From: Tulasnella sp. 424
Lineage: Eukaryota; Basidiomycota; Agaricomycetes; Cantharellales; Tulasnellaceae
Assembly (NCBI GenBank): GCA_019633425.1
Contig: WSUB01000110.1
Span: forward strand, 1-64,000
DNA: 64,000 nt
Direction of reading: 5' to 3'
The notes under the pieces are model-generated. The model saw only the letters and a program-made list of their open reading frames with translations. It was not told the DNA's origin and did not search any database. Positions within the stretch are counted from its first letter, which is position 1. The number at the start of each line of letters is the position of its first letter. The translations under genes were made by a program, and so were the position numbers. Below, piece by piece: positions 10,737 to 23,690 of this stretch.

Positions 10737-11751
10737 ATGTCTACCTCCGCAGCAAGCCCTGAAGCATCAACCGTCAAACTTATTCCTCGGCTCAACCAGG
10801 ACCGTGGTGGAGGTAATGTCGTATGACTATTGGTGACCGAGCGATGCTGATGATGGGGGGTCTTTTCAGCGGACCATGGTTGGCTCAAAACTCTACACAC
10901 GTTCTCCTTTGCCGACTACTACGACCCTAAGTATGAATCTTACGGCTGTCTGCGTGTGATCAACGAGGACCGCGTTCAACCAGAGCGAGGCTTCGGTACT
11001 CATGGTGAGTCTCCATTGTGGCGTTGTCCTGTATTACCCCAAGCTGAGGTAAATCTTGCCTTCCCCTTAGGTCACCGCGAGATGGAAATCTTCTCCTACG
11101 TTGTCTCGGGCGAACTCGAACACAAGGATAGCATGGGCAACGTCGAAGTCCTCCGTCGAGGCGACATCCAACACACCTCTGCTGGAACCGGCATCCGACA
11201 CAGCGAGTACAACAAGCCGGGCGCAACGACTCCAGTCCACTTCATTCAGATCTGGGCTATGCCTAACACTCAAAACCTTGAACCCAAATACTTTGCTCGG
11301 CATTTCACAGATGAGGAAAAGACCGACAAGCTCGTGACTGTGGTCGCCCCTGTAGGTGATGAGGGAGTCGTGCACGAGAGGGAAGCCAAGGGACCAGCTC
11401 CTGTAATGAGCAACTTGAGCTTGAAAGCGACGATTATAAGCCCGGGAAAGTCCGTCGAGCATGTCTTCCCAGCACCAGCGGACGGTGCGCCGGCAAGAAA
11501 AGGGTACATCCATGTCGTTCAGACCAGTGGCTACAATACCCTCCAGGCTAAAGGCAATCGTAAGCTGCTTGCTTCATTTATGAATTAGCATGTTCTAACG
11601 TAAGGACTACCGTTTAGGCGTCAAGGTCAACGAAACACTCGAACTCGCTGAAGGAGATGGCGCATTTGCCACAGGCCAAAAAGACGACAAGCTCGTCATT
11701 GAGAATATCGGAGATTCTCCTGCGGAAGTTCTCGTGTTCGATATCCAGTAA
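10737..11751 (+). CDS. Pirin family protein (bicupin)
   Basis: Iron-binding double cupin protein; members act as redox-linked transcription cofactors or quercetin dioxygenases. Four exons: 10737-10812, 10870-11004, 11071-11559, 11618-11751, total 834 nt, exactly 278 codons. Conserved pirin N-domain: [96 protein letters not shown]. The metal ligands H-x-H...E...H can be seen in [10 protein letters not shown] and TGIRHSE. In the second motif the usual P-H-P-H-x-x-E reads T-H-G-H-R-E. The C-terminal cupin is complete to VLVFDIQ. Pirins of this length (about 277 aa) are typical. Substrate not deducible. Confidence 0.95.
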
Positions 11752-12290
11752 AGGGTCTAACCCTTGCTTCACCGTGGTGGCTTCGGTTGAATCCTCTTTT
11801 GTGTGTCTTTGTACCCTTGGTACTCATGTCGGAATGCATTGTGTGCATTGTGTACCGCTCGCGTGTAACGGCCCTTGGGCTTTCTTTCTCTTTCTCAGTT
11901 GTTTCAGTAATTTCGAGTTGTTTGAAATTTCGGCAACGCCTTTATGCATAAATGCCGCAGCCTAGAGCTCCCCGCGTGAAAGACAATCGCAAGCAGGTGG
12001 ACGGCGATGCGGGGACAACTGGTCTCGGGTGGTTGACGTGTCGACCCTAGCATATGTAGCACCCTGCTTCTGTTCTACGGACGTTGACGTCGCCGGATCC
12101 ACTCGATCGAAGCGCGAGTGGTGGGTGGAAAAAAGCCAAGGCGGTGGTGATGTCAGAGGTTCCTGACCGAACACGTGCCTGATCCATAATAAAAAGGCTC
12201 ATCTCACAGCTTTCTGGCGCCCCACCCCCCTCTACTCCCTCTGTTCTTAATACCAACCTTTGATATACCCCCCTCATACTAATTTACGAT
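11752..12290. other. Intergenic
   Basis: About 540 bases between pirin and the GH128 gene. It should hold the pirin 3' end and the GH128 promoter. No coding sequence is supported. Confidence 0.5.
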
Positions 12291-13699
12291 ATGGCTACTC
12301 TGGACGGACGAACTCACAAGGATTTCTCAAGTCTCCGCCTACGGCTGGGACAAGCAGTATTTTTGGCTCTACTTTATTCTACAACTAATCAAGGCGTTGA
12401 TGCTCGACTGGGAATCCCCGCCCTTCAGCGTCGGGACGGGACTGCTAAAGCTGGCCTTGCGTGAGTCATTCTCTCCGAACCGAGACTTGTTCCAAGTGCG
12501 CTTATCTTTTCTGCCAATCCCAACCCTCTCACAGATGGAACAACCCGAATTTGAGCATGAATGCGCTCGGGTCCTCCTCCAACGTCGGCTGGTACTACAC
12601 CTGGTCACCCTGGCCCGTCACCGCGGCTCCATCCAATCTGGAATTCGTACCCATGTTCTGGGGCATACAGCAAATCACCGACTTCCAAGCTCAAGTCAAC
12701 CCGGGGACAATCCTCGAACGGAACTACAAAAATATTTTGGCGATGAACGAACCGAACCAGCAGGGCCAAGCGTATATTAGTGCTGGAGATGGAGCAGCCC
12801 AGTGGAAGCAGTACCTCGAACCCCTGAAAGCTGACACGGGGGTGAGGTTAGGGAGTCCGGCTCCGACGAACGCTCCCGATGGAAAACAGTGGTTGTACGA
12901 CTTCTTGGGAGCTTGTGGGGGAAATTGTACCGTTGACTTTATTGCGCTACGTGAGTTTGGACTTGTCCTCCTAGCCGGTTTCGCGTCGAAAGAAACTTGC
13001 ACTTAGCTTTTTCACTCCTTTCTTTGTTAGACTATTACGGTATTAACGCAACTGATTTCATTAATCACGTCGTAAGTCAAGCTTGTCGAGTCTCGAAACG
13101 AGCCCCTTGTTCATTTCTTCTTCTGACTGGGTTGACTAATTTTTCTTTCCTTCTCAGACGGACTACCACAACGCCTTCCAAAGACCTATCTGGGTGACCG
13201 AGTGGGCATGCCAGAATTTCGGCGATCCGAAATTGGGCCAATGCTCCGATAAGGAGGTTTCCGACTTTCTCGAAACGACTCAGTCATGGATGGAGAAAAC
13301 CGACTTTGTCGAGAGGTACTCTTGGCTAGGGGCAACTATCAACGTGCAAGGTGTGAATCCGGTACGTTGTTCATACTCGATCACATTTGTCCTTATCACT
13401 TTCGAGAATGGGCGACTCTTGTCTAACTAAGGTGCTTTCTGGCAATCTAGGACAACAATCTTATGAACTCCAACGGACAACTCAACGACCTCGGGAACCA
13501 ATATCTCCACAAGGGTGGCGGGTCTACAACCAGTGGCGCAAGCCCTGGCCCGACGACAACAGGTCCGGGAGGCGTAACGGGGACGGGTGGGGTTATACCA
13601 CTCAATGCAGCGTGCAGGCTTTTGGTCGGAAAATCTGCTATTTGCGCTGTGTTTGGTCCAGTGCTCTTGTCGGTGCTAGTTACTTTGGCCGTAATCTGA
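12291..13699 (+). CDS. GH128-family glycoside hydrolase (Asl1-like beta-1,3-glucanase), probably GPI-anchored
   Basis: Five exons: 12291-12460, 12535-12950, 13031-13071, 13158-13361, 13451-13699, in frame throughout, 359 aa. The fold is a compact TIM barrel: KAGLAWNN start of strand 1, VGWYYTWSPWP, FVPMFWG, ILAMNEPNQ (putative acid/base Glu in NEPN), DFIALHYYG, RPIWVTEWACQNFG (putative nucleophile Glu in TEW) and YSWLGA near the end. The N-terminus has a hydrophobic stretch (AVFLALLY) but an unusually long polar lead, so it may be a signal anchor. The C-terminus is a Gly/Ser/Thr-rich linker and a hydrophobic tail (LLSVLVTLAVI), the layout of a GPI signal. A cell-wall beta-1,3-glucan role is inferred from the family. 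Confidence 0.9.
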
Positions 13700-14264
13700 A
13701 ACGAGGCGGTGGTGCGGGACCGAGCGTATTTCTGTATAGTAGCCACTTTTCTATTCCGAAGTCCTCAATATAGTGCAAGTCATTGAACTAATCTGTGAAG
13801 AGAGATTTTTTTCTGCACTATAATGCTCAAATATGGTCATTTCATTTCGTTTACGAGGAAACACGACTTGAGCAACTTGAGCAACAATCGAAGGACTCAA
13901 AGATAGAAGGCAACAATGCGCAACTTCCGTTGCGGTGCAATACTACAGTTTTTTTATGAACATTTTCAAAGCTACCAATAATGTCCAAGCTAGAGTACAA
14001 AGTCCGAGAATGGTACCATGAGACGACAATGAGCAACTCGGGATCGGTACCTAGAAGCATAGTTTGTACAAGAAATACATGATTCGATTTTATGGGGAAA
14101 GGATGTCATGAATACAACTAGAAATTGATAGATTACGAAAATGTTCCGAATGTCGTACGGCGGAAGGCCAAGGTGGGAGTGGTGGCGGGGTATTCTATTT
14201 CCTCCGCACCTCAGGCATCCCGTGTAGAACTCTCCAAAAAATAAAAGGTTACGCCTGAAATGGG

Positions 14265-16447
14265 TTAAACTGGGCACTGAGATGAGATTGTCGGTGCGGG
14301 CCTGGGTGTCACTTCCTTCTGACGGTCGGAGAAGAACTCCAGCCCAAAGTGAGCGTTCCTCCATCCTCGCACCCACAGCTCCATCCCCCAGCAAACGAAC
14401 ATAACAGAGAAGAAAACGGCCTCGAAGATCAAGGAAAGAGTGTACTGCTTCGTAAAGATGAAGATGCACGATCCGGTTATACCTACGAACCACGCAATGT
14501 ACCCATAGTGGCCCCATTTAATGTGCGCGAATCGAGATGCCGTTGAAGATTGTCCCGTGCTGCTTTTAGTTAGAGTCCAGGCAATGTTAGCGGGCAGATC
14601 TGGTTGTGATGAGTGTGACTCTTTTGGGACTCACCGAGGTCTGACGCGTCGGATGACTATAGCCAGGTATTCAGCATATTGCGAGTTTTGAGGAGGACTA
14701 AGGCCCTCAACGTCCGTTTTGTACAGGGGGAGTGGGGAGTTCGGTGGGGAGTCGTAGGCGGCAGCGGCTTTACAGGTGGGGCATTCTGCTACGGAGTCGT
14801 TACTGTCGTGTTGATGAGTGGTCGTCACAGGTGGTTTGAGGAAAGAAACTGGCACGACATTGATCAGCCACCTGCCCTCTGACATTTGCCTTGATTGACT
14901 AAGTGAAGTAGCTATTAGGGAGCTGAGGATGTGGGGTTGGGGCGAAGCAAAGGCAGGGGATCAGTTTTCTTGGTTGTCGGCGAGAGGAAATCTAGGATCT
15001 AGTGTGCCCACCCTTTTAAACCCCCTCCGTCAGAACCCTCTGAATGAGAGAATTCACTCAAATGTGGACGAAACGCGTCTTACCGGTTTTGGACTGGCTG
15101 TGGAGATGGTACAGGAGTCGGAAGGTTTCGCAATAGAAACGTGCTGTCCAAGAGTGGCGAGAGGAAATGCCTCGAGTTCGGTAGCGCAGAATAGAGTTCC
15201 TGACATTTCCCTCTGTTTCGGGTTGCTTCAACACAGAAGGAGATAGGGGAAGATCGATACACCATCAAGGTATACCTGGGAATATTGTGGTGACAGTTGA
15301 TCGTGTATTCGACGTTCATTGGTCAAAACTCGGTGTGTACGGTGTCCGGTAACCCCCATGAGGTCAAAGAGGCAAGGCCCTCGCGATAACAAATGAGTCA
15401 ACCGAAATTGCCAGACATGTGGATAGACAATGCCACTTATAAATAAATCCCGCATTGTCGGAGTTCCATTCGACCTTGCGGGTTGTTCATGTGTACAATG
15501 TGGGGGCTGTGGGCACGTGCAATTGTGGCTGTACAGCTGTGGTTCTTCGACAAACGAGAACCTCCCTTCTGCAAGCCGACGGCTCGCACTGCGCTAATGC
15601 AACGTTGAGGATTGTTAGGCACCCCCGCAATAATGCTCTTCGAAAACCCTCTGTTCCGCTGAGTCGGCTAATGCTCCAGGCCCACGCAAGGTCACCCGCT
15701 GTTCCTTCTAAGGGAATTCCCGTTACTCCCTGCGAAATAAACGCCCGACTTCCCCAGATGTACAGAAGTATAATCATACGCAAAGCAGTCCAAATAAAAT
15801 AACCGTCGATTCTGGTCAAAGCGTCGATGCTATACACGAAACGCTACCACGCTCAAACAACGTGCTCACCGACGACGCCTTCCTGCTGAGGGTCCGTCAG
15901 CGGTGCACCCCACCCGACCCAACACCATATCAAGAAACCAATTAGGATGCATCCAGTACCGATGTCTCCAAGAATTAGGAGGCCGGGGTTCAAATAGTCA
16001 CCACCAGTCTGCCACCACTCAATCGGCATGCAAGCCAAAAATAGAACACCTCGAATTCCAAATTGCGCCCAGCCGTTATGCTCGTAGCACCACGTCTTGA
16101 ATGGCTCAAGGCGGCGAGAAAGGCGGTCACTTTTCAAAGTAGAACGATCCGAAAACAAGCTCAGATTGTTACCCCCGAAAAGATGAAAGTAAAATCACTC
16201 ACAGTAGCGCCCAGAATTTAGTTCGGACTGTGATCGAAACTAAGGATATTCGGGTTTGCATGGGCTGAGAGGCCCAGCGAGGAATATTTCGAGGCTTCCA
16301 CCGATCATGGCCTCCAGTCTCGGAAAGCCAGGTTGGTGGCGGTGAAGCAAGGGTTGAAGTTTCACTAAAGAGTGACTGTTGACGTCGGACTGCCGCAGTC
16401 CTTTCTGAAGAGCAGACAGAGGTGGTATCGATTAGGTTGTCACTCAT
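14265..16447 (-). CDS. Polytopic membrane protein of unknown function
   Basis: Minus-strand multi-exon gene. Exons read: 16203-16447 (MSDNLIDTTSVCSSER..., Ser/Thr-rich cytoplasmic head), 15870-16159 (YEHNGWAQFGIRGVLFLAC, then two hydrophobic helices ending IWCWVGWG), a segment near 15620-15830 (YFIWTALRMIILLYIWGSRAF), 15084 to about 15230, 14635-14871 (cytoplasmic, PPVTTTHQHDSND) and 14265-14559 (IKWGHYGYIAWFVGITGSCIFIF..., MFVCWGMELWVRGWRN, tail SSQCPV). The joins 14559/14635, 14871/15084 and 16159/16203 keep frame. The join after 15870 does not close with simple GT-AG choices, so the middle is unresolved. At least six hydrophobic helices. I compared it mentally with STE3 pheromone receptors and see no match. 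Function unknown. Confidence 0.6.
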
Positions 16448-16920
16448 ATTGTTCCCGTAGGATGAGGACCTCGCTTGTGAGGGCTGACGATGCGACAATT
16501 ACGACCCGAGCGGAGATTCCCGGTTGTTAGGTGTAGGAGGTCCAGGTTCGTGTTGTCGGAGCTCGGTCAACTTGACTCCCTACGCGGTCGGATCCAATAA
16601 AGGGGGAAGTTGCACCGGTTAGCAAAGAAGGAGAAAATAAGAGAAGAAGGGCTTACAAGTCCCGCATTTATCATATCAGGCTATCCCTGTGCTTGCCTTC
16701 TGGCGGGAGCTGAGCCACTTTGTAGGGTGGTTGTTTGAGAACTGACCATGACTGTGATGTCTGGGGAAATCACCGCCGTACTCCGACACTCTGCACGCAC
16801 ACCCACCCTCGCGAAGAAACCCAACACACTTTTGGCCGGAGTATGAGGGTTCGAATGCAATTTAAACCATGGAATTGAATTATTCAGCCATAATGTGTAC
16901 AGCCTATTAGGATTCCACTA

Positions 16921-18670
16921 CTAGTGCAGCTCGAAAGATGGAACTATTGCTTTAATTGTCTCTGCCCTTTCCCGTATGGTCACGAACTGCCCTTCATCAC
17001 ACCATACACGAAATCTTGACGGCTGCGGGACCGGTGGTATGTCATGCTCTCCTAACCACCGCTTCTCCACAGCAAGCAGCAACGCCCTACCATCCATATC
17101 CTCCCTTTCATAAACGTATATATCACCTCTATAGTCCAATTCGACAAACGATAACCTGGGACACATCCAGGTGATAGTCCCATCCCACCTAACCCATTGC
17201 TGTGCCAGTTGCTGGAGTACATGGCGACATAAGTGAACGCCCTTGACTTGCAGCATTCCAAGAGAAGCACTCCACGGGCGGAGGTCGATTGGCTTGTACC
17301 TCCAGGCGCTGGAATTCTCAAGTCGAAGGCGGATGGAAGGTGTTCCGAAGCCCAGAGTCCAGAAGAACTCGCCCAGGACTTCAGTGGCACGGGATGCATC
17401 CGTATGAGCGAAGGAGATGGTACTCTTCTCCGCCTCCGATAGCGATCCGGGGCCTATCCGCACCTGGTTCACAATCGTAGCCTCCTCCTCTTCGATAACG
17501 ATGGATAGCGAAGAATTCTCGGCCCGCGCCGGAGCAGAAGCTTTGGGAATTTGTAGCAAAGTCGCCATCGTTTCGCTTCCTTCCCTCCACAACGTTTCCT
17601 GGAGCAAAGTGTTTGCGCTTGCAGCCCCTCTGTCGACTATGCGAACAGAATTGCATACTTCAGGGCGGATGTGTGACAGAATTGAGGCACAATGGGATCG
17701 TAGAAGTGCTTCGATGTGAATCTTTTTGAGCTGTGGGAGTTCAATAGGCCCCTCCACGTTGATCTCCTCCTCCTGGGTAGCGGGAGTGTTCGCTAGAGAG
17801 TCGAACCAACGGAGGTTGAGCTGCTCAAGAAGTGGAGAAGTAGAGAGTATGCGTAGGATTTGGTTTAGAGAAGGTATTTTGGTTGGGTTGGAGAGATCCA
17901 GGACTCTTAGACCCGATAGTCTCCATGAATCCCAATCGGAGAGACCTGTTGAATGCAACACGAGCTCTCTCAGGGGGCCACCTTGCCAGAGCGTGAACCA
18001 TTGCCTCGTGTTAGCCAATCCCGTATCTTCTGGCTGAACTTTGACCGTCAGGCTCTCCAGTTGAGGCGCCGAACCGCGTAGGAGGGACCGTAGGGTCCGT
18101 ACGCTTTTGACACCCATGGCGATGTTCATCGACCTGATGCGTGAAGAACTCTGGACAACCAATTCCAGAAAACCTTCGAACTCTTTGTCATCGATATCGA
18201 GATTATGCGAGGTCGAGGTGTCCCAGATGAGGGATAACGGGTGTGCCTTGGAGCGTTCAACGACTTGTTTGGCAAATTCGAGCGGGTGGTCGGATCGAAG
18301 GATTGTCCACAATTGAGGAGAGTTGAGGATGATATCACGCCATATCCGATTAACCGTCATAAGGTCCAGTATGCGATGCTCTTTTCCCTCCAGCGAATAG
18401 GCGTCGGCAAGATGAGTCAAGATCGTAATGAAGACCTCCGGTGGCAGCTGATGAATCAGGGCAGTGCTGTTCCGGCGACGTCGAATATCGGCAATTAGCC
18501 GATCGATATCCTTGACGAAAGAGGACTTTGCTATACCGAGCGCTTCTTCAGCGCCGGTGAGCGTTTCGAGCTCTGCTGAATCGAGTGCCGCTGCATCACT
18601 GGATTGCGTGTATAAAAGAAGAGGCGTCAGTGACCTGTTCAGCGATCGGGGATCCCAAAGAAGGACTGGC
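16921..18670 (-). CDS. F-box protein with LRR-like C-terminus
   Basis: The open frame on the minus strand ends at 16921 and extends without a stop to about 18670. The F-box is visible upstream of the first internal Met: QLPPEVFITILTHLADAYS...LMTVNRIWRDIILNSPQLWTIL (F-box core at about 18360-18450). A short charged helix (FVKDIDRLIADIRRRRNS) precedes it, the usual arrangement in Agaricomycete F-box proteins. The rest holds irregular leucine-rich segments (APQLESLTVKV, GPLRELVLHSTGL, GLRVLDLSNPT, SPLLEQLNLRW). No in-frame ATG was found before the F-box, so a small 5' exon must lie upstream of about 18670 (a CAG or TAG acceptor is present there). Likely an SCF adaptor; substrate unknown. Confidence 0.8.
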
Positions 18671-19380
18671 TCCTACACCAATTGAAACCCTTGTTCCTCG
18701 CTGATGCTCTCCAGCAAAATAGCAAGAGCTTTGGTGATTGCTTCCTTTGGCGGTGATTTCATCCTCTCTTGGTAGCAGGCAACGTGGTTTCGGTTTGAAG
18801 CGGTGGACAGTCGAGTGAACACGTGCCCACAAATGCCGAATTTGTTACTGTTTGAGCACCTTTCGAGACAGGAACGAAAATCAGGCTCGCTTGAATAAAC
18901 TGTCAAATATCCTCTTACAACTGATTTGCGGACCCTCGTTGTGGGGGTCATTCTAGTTTTACCCGCAACACGACCACCCCATCTCAGGTCGTTCATCGAT
19001 GACGTCCGGCTCCAATCCACCTATCATGCGTCTCATATGATTGTCTCTTCCGCTAATCGCCTTCCCGGCTCATAAGGCTTCCTCGAGTGGACTGTTGCTC
19101 CGCTAGACAGTGAAGCGATGGGAATGAGACCGCGACCGTGGCTGCCTGCCATCACTGTTTAGTTTGAACTTCAGGTAGAATCCACGAAACGTGTAAGTAT
19201 TCACCTTTATTTTTTGATTCTTCGTGTTCCAGCGCTTTCTTATTTGTTTTAAGTAGCAATAGCTACAGCGACCTAACCCAACGTGCCCACTAGTTGCTCG
19301 ACGCATCCCGCTGACCAAACTATCAGCACTCATACAGCCTGCAAAAAGTTTGACACGGAAACATATCATGACCCTCCAGG
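18671..19380. other. No gene recognised
   Basis: About 700 bases. A 115-codon minus-strand open frame (18673-19020) has no recognisable domain and may include the first exon of the neighbouring F-box gene. Nothing else is supported. Confidence 0.4.
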
Positions 19381-19640
19381 CTCTAAATGTAGCCAAATGC
19401 CTTGGGGTCCACCAGCCCAGCTTGCATGTGTCTTGCTTTCAGTATCTGAAGTAAACATGGACTTGGGATCCCATGCATCCATGTTCCACAGGTCACAAAA
19501 CCAGGAGTGCGCTTTTGTGCATAACGATGTGACAGGAGTGTTCAGGCCTACTCTTGGAAAGTGCAAACTAAACTGAACGGCATTTGCGCCATAGGGGGCT
19601 GCGCATTGGCAGAGTGTGTAGGTTAGGCCTGCATTTGCGC
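19381..19640 (-). repeat. Repeat copy A, inverted relative to copy B at 24006-24245
   Basis: The reverse complement of this stretch matches 24006-24245 with scattered substitutions. Shared blocks include CAGCCCCCTATG, GGCGCAAATGCC, TTCAGTTTAGTTTGC, AACACTCCTGTCAC, GATCCCAAGTCCATGTTTAC and TTCAGATACTGAAAGCAAG. Both can be read as a short peptide-like frame, but indels differ, so it is probably transposon debris rather than a gene. Confidence 0.8.
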
Positions 19641-20377
19641 GCTCTACAGGTTGGCCCACACAGGACACACTCCATGCTCATCCCACTAAAGCACTGTTGT
19701 TTTGCGGATATCAGGGTCATCTTGGACGACACAAATTGAGTTCCGCAAAATTATAGGTTTAGATTTAATCAATGGGGGCAACAGTGGACTGGTGAAATGA
19801 ATGCGACATCACTTCCCAGACTGGAGAGTATACCCAGTACCAACTTTCAGGGTCTATCCTAGGGCACCCTAACCTAAGGCAACTTTGCGAAGGTCCCTAT
19901 AGATACTTTGGAGTTTGGCCCCGGAATATGGATGGATGCCAGAGACAAGCTTGAAGACTGGGTTTGGGACGAGTAATCAATCTGAAGGGTCTTGGTTTCT
20001 ACTATTGTCATATTTGTCCGTTGAACCAGAGCTCCTGTGTAAACCTCAGTAATGCCCGTCACTGTGCAAAGGAAGCCAAAGGCCTCGTCCAACGACTTGT
20101 TCCCGTCCTTTCCTTGCCTGACAGGGCACTCAACGTTATCGTTGGCTGTGTGGGATTATTTGAACATGGAAACTTGAAGCCGAGATGCGACAATTCATCT
20201 CTGCTCAAAAAAGGGGGGAAACCATTCAGATACCATTTAACAGACAAGAAGTAAGACATCAAAACTAAATAACCAAACTAGGAAGATCTCCAGGGGGCAT
20301 TCAGTATAATAGGATCACGACGAGGGGACAACGGCTTCCGTCTCTTCCTCATGGTTCATGACTTCCATTAGCTCAGT
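19641..20377. other. No gene recognised
   Basis: About 740 bases between repeat A and the importin 3' end. It contains GCATTTGCGCGC and CCCTAACCTAAGG, echoing the GCGCAAAT and TTAGG motifs found beyond 23.7 kb. Confidence 0.4.
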
Positions 20378-23300
20378 TCACTGATCGACGTTGAGGGAAG
20401 TCGTGACAGCTTGATACAGAGCAGGGTTGGACGATTGGAGGCCTATGGAAGAGTTCATTTTAGAATAAAAGGGAGTGATACTTGTATATCTCCAATAGCG
20501 TACCAGTCAGAATTTGCTTGAAGAACGAGTAACAGTCAATTTCGTTGACAAGCGTTTCAATCGAGAAATCTTCAGGGACTGTCTCCTCTGACTCGTCACT
20601 GCCTGATTCTGAGGGCACATATTCTCCGTCTTCGTCATCGTCAGCACCGATGGATCCCTCCACACTCTGAGTCAGTTTGGCAATCCGTTTAGCACATTCA
20701 GCACCAGGTTCTACCGTTAGTGTGATAAGGGCGTACCTCTTCAGCCAACATGTCGAGGTATGCAGTTTCTTCATCGAAAACATCACCATCTTCATCATCT
20801 ACACCCAAATTTGATAAGTATACTTGAGCGCGCAGACGGACGGTGCAACTCACCGGCTGGAGGACCGACTACGAGGTCTTCCTCCATGTCTTCCTTGCTA
20901 GAGTTGTCCTCGTACTCCTCCAGAAGAGCAGCCCGACCTAGAAAGCGACAATGAGCTTACGATATCGAAGATGTGAACCGCGACTTATGATCTTCCGCTT
21001 CCGGCAAGTCCTTGAAGATAGCCAGTGTCCCGGCAACGAGACCGCTCCAACCCTCCTTCAGTGCTGGCGGTACAGCACTTGTATCCATCTTCAACAACTC
21101 GCAGAGGGCAAGGATCGACAGCTTCTTGTCGTGCACATGCGGTAGGCCTTTGGGATCGTTCATCGCGACGAACCACTTGTCGAAGAATGCCCGTGAGCCT
21201 CCTTGAGTTTGTTCAAGTGCCTGGAGGGTTAAAACCGGGTTGTAGTAAATAGAGTTGATGATGGTGTCCAAACCAGAGATCTGAAGGTTAGGCGATTCGG
21301 ACTTGGCCATCCTTGTCACTGTCGCATTGATGATGGTCGGGATGGCCTACAACTCCAAGTCAATCCGGTATGCAATCCCGACATGAAGAAGAATCTTACA
21401 TCGTTGACATGTCCCTTGAGATTCAAAAGTACTGCCTCGACGAGCTTGAAGCCATTAAGATGCTCGTTGGTGAGAGATGTGATGAAGATGTCGAGAGCCA
21501 TCCGGATGTACTCAGGATTCTGGATGAAGGACTCTTTTCCGAACATCAAGAAATTGCAAAGCGGCGGAAGCATCTCCGCAAAGAAAGGGTGACCCAGTTC
21601 CTCTACATCAGTGAAGAAAACTTCGATTCTGATCTGAGAACCGTACCATCTAGGTAGTCGAGAGTGGAACCCTTGAACAGGTCGTAAGTAATCTTGTATA
21701 TGGGCCACATGTTAGGAACGATCTTTCGGCAGCGGAAGGTCAGGTAATCGACGAATTCCCAGGCTTGATCATACAGCTCTGCCAGGAAATGCATGGTTAG
21801 GCCCGAAAGAGGACTGACGACAGATTGATAACCCACCGATGACTTGGCTCCTCAGAGTTTCAATAACAATCGGAATTATGAGCTCTTGGATTTCGAGGAA
21901 TCTCAAGTCGACTTCTTCAGTCTCATCAAAACATGCGAGAACCTAGAGGCAGCGTAATCCATGAGATGGTCAAGATCATTGTCGAGACCCACATGGGAGC
22001 TGCCTACCGTCGTGATGGTCTTGGTGATTCTCATAAGAGCCATGGTCTTGTCATCGGTATCGAGTTTGCTAGCATCGGTCTCCAAGTCGCCGGCTTCGGT
22101 TTCAGCGTCGGCCTTGGCAGCTTGCTCGCCCAAGACACGGGTGTAGCTCTCGCACTAGGTATGCGCGCCAGTTAGACAGTCGTCATAGTAGAGAAAAAAA
22201 CGGTCGCGATAAACGTACCAGTCGAGCAACGAGTTGAGGAGCAAGAGGCAGTAATTCATCTTTGAACTCCTCGATGAAAGTCTCCATGCAGTTGAGCAAA
22301 TCGTCCAAGTCTGTCTCGTCGGCGAGCTTGAAGAGGTCTAGGAGTCGGCCAACCATCAGAAGCAAGAAATATTCGCCAGCACAGATATGAATATCGTACC
22401 TTGCATTATTTGCGAAAGATTGGGAAGAAGAGCTTGGCGGACTACACAGAGCAGAGGAATCGAAGTTAGGTATACGCGAGTCCAGTTCAGGATACTGTAT
22501 GGAGACCTCACCATCCGTGTCATGGAGAATGGTGCCCAACGCAAGCGCGGCTTGCACTCGCACAGGAAGGTCAGGGTCGCTCATCGCAGACACCAAGGCA
22601 CGGAAAGTTGCCTCGTGGTTCTAAGACAGAAGCGTTATGAGCAAACGTACCCTTCTGAGCGAGAAGGGTAGTGGACTGCATCTCACCTTTGGGTCCTTCC
22701 ATTCAAAGTTCCAAACCGATAGGCGTTCAATGACTTGACAAGCCTGCCAAAGGAAATCGGGCCCAAACAACGTCAGATTCACTTTCTATAGTCCATGCGG
22801 GAAACAAAGACGCACGATTTCCCTCATAAATCCAACACTCAATGAGAACTCGGGCAGGACATAAGACACGACAAACGTCTCCATGGCCAGTTTGACCTCC
22901 TCGTTCTTCATAATCGTCTCGGCGAGGGGGATGACGATCTGCAGGGCTGCGTATTTATCTTCAGGTGCAGGGGGTGCTCCAGTTCCCTTCAAAGCTTGGT
23001 TGACCAACTCCAGGATGCCCATAAACGCCGTCTTGGTTCTGGTCGTGGCCAAGGTGTGAACGAAGCCGACAGCAGCGGCACGAGGGGAACTGCAACCTTC
23101 GAAATCCTTGATGGATTCGCAGACGTATTTGACAGGGTTGTGCTTGTAGAGGTCTGCTTTGGTGTGATCGAAGCGGAGTTTGGGGAATACAAGGCGGGAG
23201 ATGAGAGTTTGGGCGTGAGGTTTGAGCATTTCCCATGTGGTCTTGGGCTTGACGCTGGGAAAATAGTCCCAAGAATTCAGTATTAAAAAAGGGCTAGCTC

Positions 23301-23690
23301 GAAGGGAAAGAATGCGCTGAAGAGCTCCCTAATCTCACCAGTAACCAAAGAAGTTCAACACCAAGTTCAAACACTTCTCGCTCATCCAAACCTGGTTCTC
23401 GATGAACAACTTGATCTGCTTGAGGTACACACCAAAGATTTCCGGAGCAAAAGTCGTGACGAAGTTCTTAGCAAACTCCCCATATTGTTTCTTCATGCGT
23501 TTCGGGATTGGGTTACCGGATCTATTGACCAATGGTTAAATCACCCTGTTGCCAGTACCCTTTCTGTTCCCCGGAGACACAATCGGCTGACCGTTCGAAT
23601 AGCCTGTTTAGGGTCCGATAAGCCCACTTCTTGGCCTTCCACCAGGCGTGTTTCTCCCAGTCGGTCTTGTCCCCTGGCAAGAGGGCAGAC
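20378..23690 (-). pseudogene. Importin-7/8 (Sxm1/Nmd5)-like karyopherin, C-terminal half only
   Basis: Nuclear import receptor of the importin-beta superfamily, HEAT-repeat solenoid. The first retained exon (23592 to about 23682) encodes DKTDWEKHAWWKAKKWAYRTLNRLF. It is followed by 23339-23521 (YGEFAKNFVTTFAPEIFGVYLKQ), 22816-23254, 22687-22743, an exon ending at 22620 (SDPDLPVRVQAALALGTILHD) and further exons (LADETDLDDLLNCMETFIEEFKDELLPLAPQLVARL, FKLVEAVLLNLKG, acidic EDMEEDLVVGPPAGE, final YQAVTTSLNVDQ with stop at 20378-20380). The joins I checked keep frame. About 400 N-terminal residues expected in this family, including the Ran-binding end, are absent. At about 23682 the coding sequence passes directly into a repeat element, and no importin sequence resumes beyond it. 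Either a truncated pseudogene or a breakpoint/misassembly. Confidence 0.85.

Noticed and set aside
14265..16447. Possible STE3-type pheromone receptor partnering the pheromone array
   Set aside because: It has several hydrophobic helices but none of the STE3 sequence landmarks I know, a long Ser/Thr-rich N-terminal head instead of a short one, and lies more than 20 kb away. Left as unknown membrane protein.
16845..16860. tRNA B-box-like GGTTCGAATGC
   Set aside because: No flanking stems or A box at the right distance.
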